A stretch of DNA of 64,000 nucleotides from Sinohyriopsis cumingii (GCA_028554795.2 CM068830.1:108823214-108887213), one strand, 5' to 3'. Shown: positions 45,087-55,872, counted from the first letter of the stretch. The notes: generated from the sequence alone by a model not told the origin. A program made the numbers and translations.

Positions 45087-45780
45087 TTAATAAGGCACCC
45101 ACTCTTCGAGGATGCTACTTTGGGCGGGACGAAAGGGTGGTTTGGAAACGGATTTATGTGTCCGATGGGCTACGTGAGTAGAAATCGAAGGAAGTGGTGG
45201 AGGTGGTAATGGAATGACTTTGGTCTTCTTTTCTTTTTTCACTTCTGGTTTCCCTTCTTTCTTTTTCACTTCTTTCGAAGGAGGAGTGGACATCATCTTT
45301 TTAACCCAAGCTTTGATTTCTTCTCGTTGGGATGTGGGGGACGGGGTCATCAAGAAAACTGCAAATCTTACTAGACATGGGAGCTGATGACGGTGTTTGA
45401 AACACTTCTCGTATCTCTTCTTCCTCAGGTCTTCGTGGGGTAGCATCTCTGGTGACCCCTGGGGATGGTAGTAGTGGTGGTGGTAGTGTGGTGGATGGAC
45501 TTTACATCAAGGTCATACAATCTTTCAGAGTGGGAAGAGCTGTTTCGTCTAAAGCTTTCTGGTGAAAGAGTTGCAGTCGTTGCAAGAGTTGACCGTACGT
45601 TTGCGATTTTTCTGTTTCGGACAAATCTTGGCGATCCATCAAGGACTGCAATTCGTGTTGTAGCTGGGACATCTCTCTCAAATTGGGATTGGGAGGTAAA
45701 TGCGGGGTGCATTGTTCTTGCCAACGATGGTATCCCATCCATCGTTTGTAAGGCACTAAATCTAGTTTTCGTCCTTCCAT
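45087..45780 (-). pseudogene. Proline-rich coiled-coil protein, copy 2, broken
   Basis: Homologue of 2415-3125, starting at ATG 45,780 (RKLDLVPYKRWMGY). A stop interrupts near 45,502, the poly-Pro run is shorter, and the frame shifts near 45,440 and 45,360 before the Lys-rich C-terminus ends at 45,087. Confidence 0.6.
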
Positions 45781-45828
45781 GGGATGTCAGGGGTCGATTC
45801 TGAGATCTTGGGACTCCAGAGGGCCTTT

Positions 45829-46211
45829 TTATCTTGCTCCCACCAGTCCTCCCAACACGGTTCCCAAGACTCCTTTCAGTAATGGGCCTAACAAGAGGGG
45901 TAAAATTCCTCCATGTTGGACCAACATCTTCTTCTTTTGTCTGATGGGAATTTTCTTTTGAACCATTTGGCGAAGAAGCATTGTTTCTGGTGATTAGACA
46001 AAGGGATGGTGCCTTTCAAAACGTTCAAACAACATTCGCACACGGTATCGATGACCTCTTTGGAGGCTGTTTGAATGAGTTTTTTTCGCAGGGGCGGAGA
46101 AGCTTTGGACAGGAGAGATAACATGTCCCCAGGTTTGACTAAAGGTGGAGGCAGTCCTTTCCTTTTCTTTCCTTGTGGTTCAGAAGAGGAATGTTTTCTG
46201 GAGGGTGACAT
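45829..46211 (-). pseudogene. Small conserved basic protein, copy 2, broken differently
   Basis: Starts at ATG 46,211 (MSPSRKHSSS) and stays in frame through LLSKASPPLRKK and CECCLNVLKG. It is then disrupted by a 19-base deletion near 45,979 relative to copy 1. The A-run that is expanded in copy 1 has the in-frame length here. Confidence 0.65.
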
Positions 46212-46249
46212 TTTTGCTTGTGGGTTCCGGGACATTCAACAAACATACA

Positions 46250-46549
46250 CTAACGTCGATGACTTAACACGCTCCCTTTCATCTTTTCTTGGACTATCGC
46301 TTTGTCATAAAGGTGACAATGTTTTCTTCCAAAATCGCAAGGAATCCTCTTTTTCTTTGAACGACTGTATCTTTTCTTAGGGTAACGTCGATGCTTGGGT
46401 AAGCGCTTTGTCGGATGACGAGTCTGGCTTAGTCTCTTTCTTTTTGGACGATAGTGACGGTGTTCACTTCTTTGAGGTGAAATCTTTTGGAAGTTCACTG
46501 ATACCCCTACTTGGTCGCAGGCCTTTTTTATACTGGAACGCGTCGCCAC
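46250..46549 (-). CDS. Protamine-like Arg/Lys/Tyr-rich protein, copy 2 only
   Basis: Up to 99 codons; the first codon is GTG and no ATG is present, so the true start has been lost or mutated. The centre is strongly basic with Tyr, His and Pro (RHYRPKRKRLSQTRHP, RRYPKKRYSRSKKKR), like viral DNA-condensing peptides (adenovirus mu, protamines). A TATA box near 46,530 is shared with copy 1, where this gene is deleted and the TATA sits next to the small basic protein instead. Role in genome packing is inferred from composition only. Confidence 0.45.
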   Translation of the reverse strand: MATRSSIKKACDQVGVSVNFQKISPQRSEHRHYRPKRKRLSQTRHPTKRLPKHRRYPKKRYSRSKKKRIPCDFGRKHCHLYDKAIVQEKMKGSVLSHRR

Positions 46550-46568
46550 TGATTGTATTTACGTCGTA

Positions 46569-47489
46569 TCAACTTGACGACAGGTATGACACGTCGTGCA
46601 GGGGTACGTAGCGGACTAATCGAGCCAGTTCTTGCTTGGACAAATCCAGTAAACTCTGTAACATACCAGATCTTTCTTGAACTTTGATTCTGAGAGAAGG
46701 TACTTTGTGAGCAGCGGCCACTGCCACTAAATTTGAGGGTTGTGCCACTGGAGAAGTTCTTGGGGTCATCAACGGAGAAGTTCTTGGTGTGATCAACGTC
46801 TCCAAGTACTTCTTAGTTCTTGGTGTCATCAACGGAGAAGTGGATGAACCTGATGCTTCCGGAGACGCGGTCATCGCCGTTGCAGGTCATGGTTTGCGAG
46901 TGTAAGGTTGCGTCCTGGCCGAAGTTCCTCTCTTGCGACTAGGTTTCTGTGGGCTTTTCTTTTTCTGGGGACTTTTTCTCTGATTCTTTTTCTGAGGGCT
47001 TTTCTTTTTCCGGGGTGGTGACCGGAAAGAGGAGGGTCCCGCCACTGGAGAAGTTCTTGGAGACACGGGTCTCCTTGGGGACCTGGTCTTGCCACCGTGG
47101 CTCTTTTTTTTCTTCTTGGAGCTTCGTTGGACTTTTTTCTTGGGGAGAACTTTGGGAGCATTAGGATCCGATCTTAAGAGGGAGCGAATGATAGCACCTC
47201 CTAGAGTACCGCTCCCTCCAGGTTTCAAAATGATTTGTTTGTTGGTCTTTGTGTCGATGCGGGGATCGGCCAGTTGGGTCAAAGCGACTTTGTTTCGATC
47301 AAAAAAGCGTTTGGTTTGATGAGGAATCTGAATGATCCCATGCAGTAATTGACGTGCTGTCACCGTGAACCATCGTAAGACTTGTTTGAGACTAGCTTCT
47401 AAGACACGAGCCCGTATTTGTGGATTTTTCAGGTTTGAAACGCACAGCATCACTTTCCATGATAGGGGTAGTGACACTAAAGTTCCCAT
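46569..47489 (-). pseudogene. Long basic core-like protein, copy 2, broken
   Basis: Homologue of 3629-4573. Its first ~25 codons are replaced by unrelated sequence at a deletion junction near 47,433 (the deletion also removed the ATPase). The Lys/Ser/Pro-rich centre is in frame to 46,887, then a shift near 46,880 moves the MTPRT repeats and C-terminus to another frame ending at 46,569. Confidence 0.6.
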
Positions 47490-47628
47490 GATGCTTTACG
47501 GCATCGCTAAGGTCACAGCGTACAGCATTGTTCCCATCACAAGGCTTGCAATCGCATTCCACTTCAGAGGCCCTAGACTTGAATTGTGCCTGTCTGAACT
47601 TGTTTTGTGTTTCTCTGAAAGTATTCAT
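47392..47628 (-). CDS. Small protein with CDCxPC motif, copy 2
   Basis: 78 codons from ATG 47,628. Residues 1-30 match the 54-aa ORF of copy 1 (MNTFRETQNKFRQAQ...CDCKPC), and further Cys residues follow. The last ~14 codons read across the deletion junction into the basic-protein gene, so the natural C-terminus is unknown. A TATA box lies about 53 bases upstream. Confidence 0.45.
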   Translation of the reverse strand: MNTFRETQNKFRQAQFKSRASEVECDCKPCDGNNAVRCDLSDAVKHHGNFSVTTPIMESDAVRFKPEKSTNTGSCLRS

Positions 47629-47698
47629 CTTGTTCGCATGGTCTTGGTAGTCACAATGAACTATTGATCTTGCCTGGTGTTCCTTTTTATACTAGTCG

Positions 47699-48135
47699 CT
47701 ATGAAGTCTCAAGCTTGTACATCGTTCCTTTTTTATGTCTTGTTTTGGAAGGTACCGTCTCTAAGGTGTCGTCATAATTGTACCGTAGTGTAATGGGTGG
47801 AAAGGCCATAGAAAGGTAATGACAGTGCGGAGACCATCGCGTATGTTCCAGAATAGCTGAATCTTTATAGTTACATAAATCCATTCGTAACTTCAGGCCA
47901 CAACTGAAACACTGTACTTCGTATCCCAATCCAGTCTCAGGTCCCAAGTAGACAAATCCTGTTCCAGCTAAACATGCGAAGTAGGTAATGCTTCCCTATC
48001 CGTGGGCTATTTTTGAAACGTGTCCAATCGACGGGTACAATCACAATAGTCAGGCAAGAAGTCCGGAAAATGGTGGGGTTTGAACTTGGAGTTCTTATTG
48101 GACTTCTCACACGATTCTTGTTGTGGCGAAGTCAT
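47699..48135 (-). pseudogene. Single-BIR IAP-like protein, copy 2 only, broken
   Basis: ATG at 48,135 opens a frame in which a BIR start (RLDTF) is followed by TAG at 48,007-48,009, where BIR domains have Trp. A one-base shift between about 48,003 and 47,975 then leads to the zinc core: CFSCG, and EHTRWSPHC eighteen residues on, giving C-x2-C...H-x6-C. The domain is followed by about 40 residues and no RING finger. BIR proteins of the inhibitor-of-apoptosis family bind caspases or their activators, and viruses use them to keep infected cells alive. In copy 1 only 33 bases separate polB from the next gene, so it is absent there. Confidence 0.75.
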
Positions 48136-48172
48136 CCTTCTGGTGAGTAGCTATCCACTTACAACCAATGTT

Positions 48173-51100
48173 TTATACCAAAGTGTCCATATTGCAACGT
48201 ACAGTGATTGGGAAGTCGCACTCGCTTCTGGTACACGATTTGATAGACTTTTTTTCCAAGGGTCGACTGATGATGTGGTGAGTGGGTAAACGTACAATCC
48301 TGTTTGGTTGATAGGTGGTAACTTTAAAGTGTTCATCGTTTCCAGACTGCAAAGCTTCTTTCAATACGCCAAGGTTCACCACTCGACTGGTACGATAATT
48401 TAGAGTCAATCCTTTCACTTTATACTTCGTGTGCACTTCTCTTTGTTTGTCCCAGGTATTCGTAGCCGTAAGTTTTAGGACCGCCACTTGCGAAACTTAC
48501 AATTTTCTCGTCGGGGTGTTCTTCTGTCCAGGCTCCTAAACGGTCTCCTTCGATGTCAGGGTGCTGTTGCCTCAGGTGATCGATGTAAATGCAACTGTCC
48601 GTGTCAAAGTACAGGACGCGTTCCCCTAACAGTTCTAAAGCTTCGTACAATTTTAAGTGAGCATGAGCCGTCACGTAAGCCGCAATGATGACATTTCCAA
48701 ATTCGTCGACTTCTACAAAGTCCAGATCATGAATTGGTTTTGTCGTGAATCATCTGGAAGTAGCGAGAAGGTTCTGTCAAATACTCCGTCTTGGGTAAAC
48801 ACGGTCGTTGTGCCATTTTACCCCACAAGCAATTTAACATCACTTTGGCAAACGATCGCCTACCTTCGTTTTTCTCGATGTGGTCTAAAGTAATGCCTTC
48901 TTGTGCCCAGTATTTCTCTTTGAATGTCTTTTGGTCTTCGGGAGTATGACACCAGGAACGATAGCCACTGGCTTCTTGTTTCAGTTTCAAATAAGCATCC
49001 ACGTAGTCGGCGAAAATGCCTTTCTGACTGGGGTCACCCTTGTGGTATTGATGTGTCTTGGGAAAGTGACACATTTCTTACACTTCTAACAGTTGGTATC
49101 CCATGTCCAGAGCTTTGAACAATTCTACGCTGACCCACGTCCCCGTCAAGGCACGTTCTTCCTTGGTGTGATGACAAGGCTGGTCTTGGTTGCGCGTTTC
49201 GGCACAAGTACGGCACAAAGGAAACATGAGTTTGTCTTGACAATGGTGAGGTAACACGGGATGGTACAGGTCGGTGGGAGGCAAATCTTTACATTTGATC
49301 AAGCCTTCGTATTGTCGAATGTTTTTCAGGTCGATGTGTTCCGTTAACAATTGCGGGTGCCCTGCAGAAAAGTGACAATATTTGCAAACGTAGGGATACA
49401 GCTAACACACGTCGAAGTATTTGATTTCTTCCCCTTTCTCTTCGTCGGCTTGGTACAGCAAACAGGTGGCATTGGTTCTTCCTCCGTACAAACTATCCCT
49501 CGGGTGCAGGGGGTCCATGAACTGGTAGCTTTCCATGATGCGTTTAAACTCGGGATCGATTTTCAAACGGTGATCGTACTCGTGTTCCCACATTTCCACC
49601 ACTTTGTATCCTTCCTGTTCTAACTTTAGGCGTCGCTGACAAGTGGCCTGGTACAAGTCTTCCATGGTTCGATGTAAAAACTGATTTTTAGTGATACGAT
49701 CAGTGTAACAGACAGGACATCCGTGAAATAAGCAACCGTAATAACTCGTACACGATCTTGGGGTTTTCTAAGTCCAAGCCATCGACCGAATGCGTTCCGA
49801 TGGTCTTTTCGCCCCCTCCGTTGCGGACATGCTGAATCCATTTGTCTTTCTTGTCACACAAGTAATATAACCAGCGCAGGGCTTTGAATGAGTATTGACG
49901 TTTGACATAGTTGGTCGTTTGAGGACTGATGACAGCCACGGTGTTTTCAGGCATGAATCTTTGCCGGTATACTAAGGAACACGCTTTGGCAATGGTGCAA
50001 GTTTCTTTCAAAGGATCGACCCCTCCGTGTTCCATGAACAGTTCTCGAAATTTTCCACAGCAACGCCGTAAAATGTCCACGTCGGAACGACAATACTTTA
50101 GCATTTCTTCCGAAAAGTCAAACGGGTCCGAGGGGTGAACCTGGTACCAAGCGTAGAAAGCTTCTCGTTGTTCGGTACGCATGTTGTCGGGGTCGTAATA
50201 GTGAGCCTCAGGCAAATGGGGTAGAACGGCATGTTGATTAGCTTCGGTATCGAAAAAGTGTGGAAAGTACTCTTTAGCCATTTCTGTCATTTCAAACGTT
50301 TAAGGCATTCGACTCAAAGGCATGGAAATAGCTCATCGAATCTTTAAACTGTACTTGTCGCACTTGCATGAAAATGATTTTGGTTCCGTTCAAAGTGACT
50401 TTAGGACGCTCGGTACCATGTTCGTTTAGTATCTCAAAAGAAACTGTCCATCGTATGCGGAGAAAATGTGAGCCATCACCGTGGCATGACGATGACAGTC
50501 TCCGTAACGTTCGATGTCCTCTTGGCTCCACGTCTTGTCGATGGGGTCTAAGATCCATTGAGCGAAATCGGCTAGCGTGTTCGGTCCCCGAAACAAATTT
50601 TCACGTCCTTCAGGAATCTTACTGCAGTGAGGGCAATGACTGAAGATAGGTTCTTGAATGCACTTCTCACACGCTCGATAACCACACAGAAATTAGGAAT
50701 GTGAATGCCGGTCTCGTGCATGCATTCGAAATCGAAAAAGATGAAATTGCCTTTCTTCTTGTGACCATCCTTTTTCTCTTGTTGGGGTTGGTATTTTTGC
50801 ATCTAGCATTGATGTTCCAAGTCCACGATGTGATGACAAATGTGACAATTTTTCTTTCCTCGACATACGTGTGTCTTGGCATTATTGGTAAGTATGCCTT
50901 GTACACGGGTAGGGCACAATCTGAAGAGTTGACAAGCACATTTCTTCTGTGAACCTAGTGTCTTCAAATGTTGTTGGTAACAGGCAGGACTGACAAACGT
51001 GCGCAGACAAGCAGGACAATGCACTCGTTCTTGTCCTTGGTCCAGACAAGGTTGAGAAGCCAAACATCCTGAGCATTTCGATCCACAATGCTTGTGTTGC

Positions 51101-52148
51101 TCTCGATTGTTATAGCCATAGTCACAATTTTTACAATAATAACCATATCTCAGGGATCCAGGGACACTGGTAATGGTATCGTAATGTTCATCGTGATGAT
51201 AGAGGTGAATGTATTTTCCTTCCTTAAAGTCTTTCCATCGAAACAAGAGAGGCCCGCGCACTTCTTGAGGGTACACTTTCAAGGTGTAGCGTGGAGCTAA
51301 GATATCTTGCATTTTTTTGCAATCTGGAATGCCTCAGGGTGTGTCTTTGGACAGCCCGGCTTGTTTTAACAGGAGTTCTGCTTCATTTCGTTGTTTGGCT
51401 CGGTCAGATTGTTGAATAGTTTTCCAGGTTCTTTTCCATTCTACCGTGTCGTTCTTGTTGGCATACGTGCGTCCCACCACGATGGCACGGGCTAAACACA
51501 TCTGGTCTTGAGGGTTCTTAATTCGAACGAGACTTGTTTTGGTGCTGCGAAGGTCGTTCCCCAATAAGACCTTTTTGCGATGTCCGGTCACTTGAGGAGG
51601 AGAGACGTTGGTCATGTCCAATATGGCTTTTCCATCGGAGATGTCAAACTGGTCATTGGATTGTTGCATGTGTTGAATCTTGTCCATGACTTTGGAAGCG
51701 GTCTATTCTGCAGGGCTGCTAAACTCGATCGTAACGGGATTTCAAGTCGTCGTTTTGTATGGAAAGTCTCAAGCGATCGTATTCTTTGGGTTGACATTGT
51801 CGCTTGAGTGTGGTGAGCAAAGAATCCCACATCTCGGTGATGAACCCTTCTGCTTTCTCTAACGGTACTTCGGACTTGAAATCTTTAAACTTCACCGTGC
51901 ATTTGTAAGCTGTGCTTCTAAATTTTCTAGAGGGACGCTTTTCCGTCTCTCGAATGGCATAGTACTTTTCAGGGCTGACTAAGGGTGGTGAACTTTGTTT
52001 AGAGGAAAACTCTCTGGGTTTGGATTCTGGTTCACTCATGTCCTCTTCAAAATAACTAGCATGAATCTGTGCCAAGACTTAAGCGATGGTACGAGGCGAT
52101 AGATCACTTACTTTCTTCTTTCTTCTCGAATGAATTGGATCGTTTCAT
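48173..52148 (-). pseudogene. polB: Protein-primed DNA polymerase B, copy 2, heavily broken
   Basis: Homologue of 5834-9890, starting at ATG 52,148. The exonuclease motif I keeps DFE (near 50,735) and palm motif C keeps DTD (near 48,600), both of which are changed in copy 1. Damage includes stops near 52,080, 51,702, 51,335, 50,803, 49,400 and 49,078, several frameshifts (near 51,735, 50,690, 50,300, 49,740 and 48,455) and a deletion of about 50 bases near 48,728. It carries more lesions than copy 1. Confidence 0.9.
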
Positions 52149-52281
52149 CTTGACTGCAAAATGTCAAATGACTCAAGTTTAAACACCATGGGTTACTTTA
52201 TAGCCATGACAGACTAGGGTATATAATAGGTGTGTGTCTTGCCCTTCCATTATTCATTTCACTCTCAAACTGAGCAGAACG
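52149..52281. promoter_or_regulatory. Divergent polB / zinc-knuckle promoter, copy 2
   Basis: Minus-strand TATAAA at 52,197-52,202 and plus-strand TATATAA at 52,220-52,226, in the same arrangement as copy 1. The TGACTCA motif at 52,169-52,175 is also kept. Confidence 0.55.
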
Positions 52282-52725
52282 ATGGAAGAGACTAGACAGA
52301 TCGAACTTTTCATCAGAGCTTTGCGAGGGGTCATCAGAAAATTCTCTTCAGACCAGTCGATGGACTACTCACCCTCCTTTTGAGATATAAGTCAAGATAC
52401 TTGCCCTATCTGTCAGAAGAAAGGACATTGGTCTTCAGAGTGTCCAGCCCGTCAAAAAAAACCCCAACAAAACAGGGGTTAGAAGGGACAAAAGTCAAGA
52501 TACCTGTTATCATTGTCAAGAAAAAGACATTGGTCTCCAGATTGCCATTGGAAACAAAAGGAGCAAGAAGAAGAGGGAAGTGATGAAGAGGAAGAAGAGG
52601 AAGAAAGTAAAGAGGTGAAGAAACAGAAACAGGAGAAAAAAAGAAGAGAAGAAAGTGAGGATGAAGAGGAGGAAAAAGCTGTGAAAGTGAAGACATTCAA
52701 AAAAAGAGAGAGTGAAGACAGATAA
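52282..52725 (+). pseudogene. CCHC zinc-knuckle protein, copy 2, broken
   Basis: ATG at 52,282. A TGA at 52,381-52,383 replaces an Arg codon before the first knuckle, and frameshifts follow around the A-rich linker and in the second knuckle (one base lost in the KGHW region). The charged tail remains open to 52,725. Confidence 0.75.
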
Positions 52726-52850
52726 AAGAAGAAGTTTATGGACTTTTGAAAGTGCTATGTTGTGTTGTGAATTGAATTGTAAAATTTGTACAAGAATAGA
52801 AAGTCTATAAAAAGTAAGTGCCTCTTGGTTGTAATTTTTAGAATAGGAAT

Positions 52851-52851
<1 letters not shown>

Positions 52852-52889
<38 letters not shown>
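52852..52889. repeat. (AC)n expansion inside copy 2
   Basis: About 19 AC units where copy 1 has a short irregular CA-rich segment, showing expansion after insertion. Confidence 0.9.
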
Positions 52890-52892
<3 letters not shown>

Positions 52893-52962
52893 ATTCACGC
52901 GTACTATAGGGGTAAATAAGGTTATTTATTTAGTTGTAATTGATGTTGGCAAATTGAAATAC

Positions 52963-53008
52963 TATCTCTTTTCGAGAGACACGTGTGGCCCTGAAAAGGA
53001 CCTTTGGG
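52963..53008 (-). terminator. Histone-type 3' stem-loop, minus-strand gene, copy 2
   Basis: Minus-strand stem GGTCCT, loop TTTC, stem AGGGCC (core 52,987-53,002). The single change from copy 1 makes a G-U pair and keeps the stem. CTCTCGAAAAGAGATAG follows as the downstream element. It lies about 18 bases after the stop of the 131-aa gene homologue. Confidence 0.8.
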
Positions 53009-53020
53009 GTATTTGTTGGT

Positions 53021-53586
53021 TTAAATTAACTTTAACTGCCTTAAGCCTTTGCCACGACCAAGGCCTACTTCTGGAATGCGTACTGTCGATGATGATGATG
53101 ACTTGGTATAAATAATTAAGGGTGGTACGGTAGGTGTTGTCACTGGGTTGGGTTGTTTAGCTCTTGAAGGTCTTTTTCTCTTCGGTCGTAATAAAGAAGT
53201 CTGATACATTTGTTTCAGACTTCTTAACTCCGCTAAAATGTCCAACAGTATCGTGACCGTTTGACTTACACCCTCTTGTTTCTTTGGTCTGCTTTTTCTT
53301 GTTGTTTCTTTCTTACCTCTTCTTCTTGCTGCTGTTGCTGTAGGCGAAAAGCTTGTTCCGCTTCCTTTTTATGTTGTATAAATTTCTCCAATTCTTCTTT
53401 CTGTCTTTGTTTAAAATTCTCCACATGCGGTAATGAAGGAGAAGGTGGCGAAGGTTCCAGAACAAATTCTTGCGAAAGAAAATCCACAAAATCCCAATTT
53501 ACCTCTTCTGAAAGTAGGTCCGGGTTCACTTGGGTAATCTCCACGACTGGTGCACCCCAATTCACTGTCTTCTAAGTTTGCGCCAT
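53021..53586 (-). pseudogene. Gln/Glu-rich coiled-coil protein, copy 2, broken
   Basis: Homologue of 10,761-11,156. ATG 53,586 is followed by TAG at codon 5 (53,572-53,574). The coiled-coil part is open to 53,266; a shift then leads to a 75-codon frame (53,021-53,245) that includes a Lys/Pro-rich stretch missing from copy 1 and the shared EVGLGRGK end. Confidence 0.6.
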
Positions 53587-53806
53587 GTTTATTCTCACTG
53601 TATCGCATGGATTGACTGCGCACAAACGCTAGTGCCTCTATATAGGACATGTGACGTCACGGACTGCTTTCTTAAGATTGACAAAGGGTGACTAAATTTT
53701 GTAACGCGTGTTTGGATTGGTCAATGAACTGAATCGGTTTCAATCCTTCCTCTCCCTACAAATAACCGCCGTTTGCTGCATTCCTTCACCTGTTCTCGTC
53801 ACCAAC
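53587..53806. promoter_or_regulatory. Divergent promoter with CRE, copy 2
   Basis: Minus TATATAG is at 53,638-53,645, CRE TGACGTCA at 53,652-53,659, ACGCGT at 53,704-53,709 and inverted CCAAT (ATTGG) at 53,716-53,720. All correspond to copy 1. The E-box CACGTG of copy 1 reads CATGTG here. Confidence 0.6.
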
Positions 53807-54037
53807 ATGTGGACCGACGTGGAGTCAACTCTTGTCTCTTCCATGATGTTTAGAATGGACTTACCCATGTACTTCCGATCCACCTGGACTATTGTTAGAA
53901 TGAGAGAAACCTGTGCGTGGAAAAGAAGAATCCAAGTGGAGAGGCAAGAATGTTTAAAGAGGGTTCTCATTTATGGCCCTGAAGTAAGACAGAGTTTGAG
54001 GACAAGAAGAAGACTAATACGATGCCCTCTATGTTAA
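53807..54037 (+). CDS. 76-aa small basic protein, copy 2, intact
   Basis: ATG 53,807 to stop 54,035-54,037. It begins MWTDVESTLVSSMMFRMDLP and ends in a basic stretch with two Cys (IRCPLC). Same length as the copy 1 product, with conservative substitutions and offsetting indels. It is the only gene complete in both copies. Function unknown. Confidence 0.7.
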   Translation: MWTDVESTLVSSMMFRMDLPMYFRSTWTIVRMRETCAWKRRIQVERQECLKRVLIYGPEVRQSLRTRRRLIRCPLC

Positions 54038-54060
54038 CAGCATGGTATGTTAACATAAAA

Positions 54061-54105
54061 CCAAAGGCCCTTTTCAGGGCCACTCCCATATCTCGAAAAG
54101 ATATT
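54061..54105 (+). terminator. Histone-type 3' stem-loop, plus-strand gene, copy 2
   Basis: CCAAA flank, GGCCCT-TTTC-AGGGCC (core 54,066-54,081), ACTCCCA and then TCTCGAAAAGATATT. It starts 28 bases after the stop codon. Stem and loop are identical to copy 1. Confidence 0.85.
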
Positions 54106-54179
54106 CACTTTCATGCCTACCTTTTTTAAAACAAATGTCTATTATCTATTGTGTGTGTGTCTGTGTGTGTGTCTTATAT

Positions 54180-54404
54180 CCATCTCCCCTGTTAATTTTT
54201 CCTTTGGCGCTAGACAGTCCCACCATGTCCAATTTCCCTTGACGCTATACAGTCCCACCATGTTCTATTCCCATGTTAAATTCCCCTTGACGCCAGGTTA
54301 AAAACTCTGTGCTCCCCATGTTAAATTCCCCTTGACGCCAGGTTACAAACTCCCTATTTTAACATTAAAGTCCCCTTGACGCTAGATCGTCCCACTTCAC
54401 TACT
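54180..54404 (+). repeat. Subterminal repeats and right terminus of copy 2
   Basis: Four to five degenerate units around CCATGTTAAATTCCCCTTGA ending in TTCACTACT, the same terminal string as copy 1. Confidence 0.6.
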
Positions 54405-54802
54405 TAAAATGGACACGTCGGGCTTTCTAATTTACAAATGAAGTTGTATGGAAGTCTTTGGAAAGTCGGGGTAAGCTTATGACTTCTAGCAAGAATCGCG
54501 CCAGGGTTTGACACCGCTCGGTCAAGTAAATACCTGTGTGCGTGTAACAGTATAAATAAGATACCTATAGAAGTGTTTCCTAAAGTTTTAAGGTATTATC
54601 ATGTTGCCACTATGTTCATAAATGTATTTAATTCGCCTTTAGCAATTGTTATTAGGCTTTTCAAAACATCCCACAATGATCCCTGAGTGTATTGCATCTA
54701 ATGCTGATACAAAACATTGACCATGTTAGTTGCTACTAGTGATTATATCTCTCTATACTCAGTTTTCAAAAGCCTAATTTATGCTACATTTCTGTTTTTC
54801 AG
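54405..54802. other. Host intron or upstream sequence
   Basis: Unique AT-rich sequence that ends in a pyrimidine-rich tract and AG (TTTCTGTTTTTCAG), the acceptor of the next exon. Confidence 0.5.
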
Positions 54803-54879
54803 ACCACCACAGAAAACGTGGATAGTTTCCTTGTGGCTGGAAACTGCCTTATTTTTCACAGTGATACAAGTTACAGCAG
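54803..54879 (+). CDS. Signal-peptide exon of a host Ig-domain gene
   Basis: 77-base exon with acceptor TTTCTGTTTTTCAG and donor GTAAAC. Read in phase 2-1 it encodes a short basic lead (PPQKTW) and a hydrophobic core (IVSLWLETALFFTVIQ) followed by VTA: a signal peptide whose start Met must lie in an upstream exon, possibly beyond the Polinton insertion. It joins in phase 1 to the Ig exon at 60,882. The product would be secreted or a type I membrane receptor. Confidence 0.65.
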
Positions 54880-54983
54880 GTAAACAAAAAAGTTAACCTA
54901 AATTCACATAGTTGCAGAGATTTATGTATTCTTCTTTTATGCTAAAAGTGTCAAATCGTAAATGAAGATAATCTCTCTCTTTC

Positions 54984-54985
<2 letters not shown>

Positions 54986-55055
<70 letters not shown>

Positions 55056-55066
55056 TATATATATTA
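54986..55066. repeat. (TA)n microsatellite
   Basis: About 40 TA units with one interruption (TAGA). Confidence 0.95.
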
Positions 55067-55280
55067 TAAAGAATACAAATCATATGACGAATAACAATCC
55101 TTTCAAGTGCACTGGATCCAGCAAGGGATCACGTTGTGTGTCAGGGATTGATTAAGATAAATGCAATAAGCTGACAACGAACAGTGCAAAACTAGTATCT
55201 AACTAGTCTGAGTGCAATCGACTCTTAATGCATTTTTTTCAAAGGCCAGTACAAAACATATACAAAACAAACAAAAAAAA

Positions 55281-55872
55281 CCCCGCACAAAACCGTTGTT
55301 TGCAAAACTTTACATGGCTGTTTTTACAGGAATTAAACCTTTAAATCCACTATGTTTCAACTAGCCTTTTTTCAACCCGTTGCGGATGCTTGTAAACACT
55401 CTTATTGACATAGAAATCAATGAGCCATAACGACATCTGTTCTTTTATGTAAATTTATGCTAGTGCAAATTATATCCTGGATATTTCATTGTTATATTAA
55501 CAATTATAAGCTATTAAGCAAATGTAGAGAATTATTTAAAAGATAATGTGTCTGCTGCAAAAGATAATTGCATTTATGCATGGCTGTCTTTTCCTAGTCT
55601 TCTTGGTTTAAACCGCTTGGTTTCAATGTTTTAAGGCGGCGTATCCAGTAAGGTTCTTTTTCTTTCCTGGTTTCGGAATAATTTGCGTTTGCATAAATTT
55701 ACATAAAACAACAGATATCGTTATGGCTCATCGATTTCTAGGTCAATAAGAGTGTTTTCTAGCATCCGAAACGGATTGAAATAGGCCAGTTGAAACATAG
55801 TGGATTTTAAGTTTTAATTCCTTTAGAAACAGCCTTGTAAAGGTTTGCAAACACAACGGTTTTTGTGCGGGA
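55281..55872. mobile_element. Foldback element with ~195-bp inverted arms
   Basis: The left arm (55,281-55,480) and the complement of the right arm (55,680-55,872) match along their length: CCGCACAAAA outer end, AATCCACTATGTTTCAACT, CACTCTTATTGAC and TTATGTAAATTTATGC. About 200 unrelated bases lie between. There is no coding capacity, so it is non-autonomous. Confidence 0.85.

Larger units (their letters stand above)
43622..54404. mobile_element. Polinton/Maverick element, copy 2, truncated on the left
   Basis: Collinear with copy 1 from inside the membrane-protein gene (copy 1 position about 966) to the shared right terminus. Penton and everything further left are missing, and the break at 43,622 shows no terminal repeat. 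Relative to copy 1 it has lost the ATPase, but it carries two extra genes (BIR domain, 47,699-48,135; protamine-like, 46,250-46,549). Nearly every shared gene has stops or frameshifts. It lies about 400 bases upstream of a host signal-peptide exon. Confidence 0.9.

Noticed and set aside
1-54404. Copy 1 and copy 2 as a segmental duplication
   Set aside because: Their flanks differ immediately beyond the shared right terminus and each has private genes, so two insertions are more likely.
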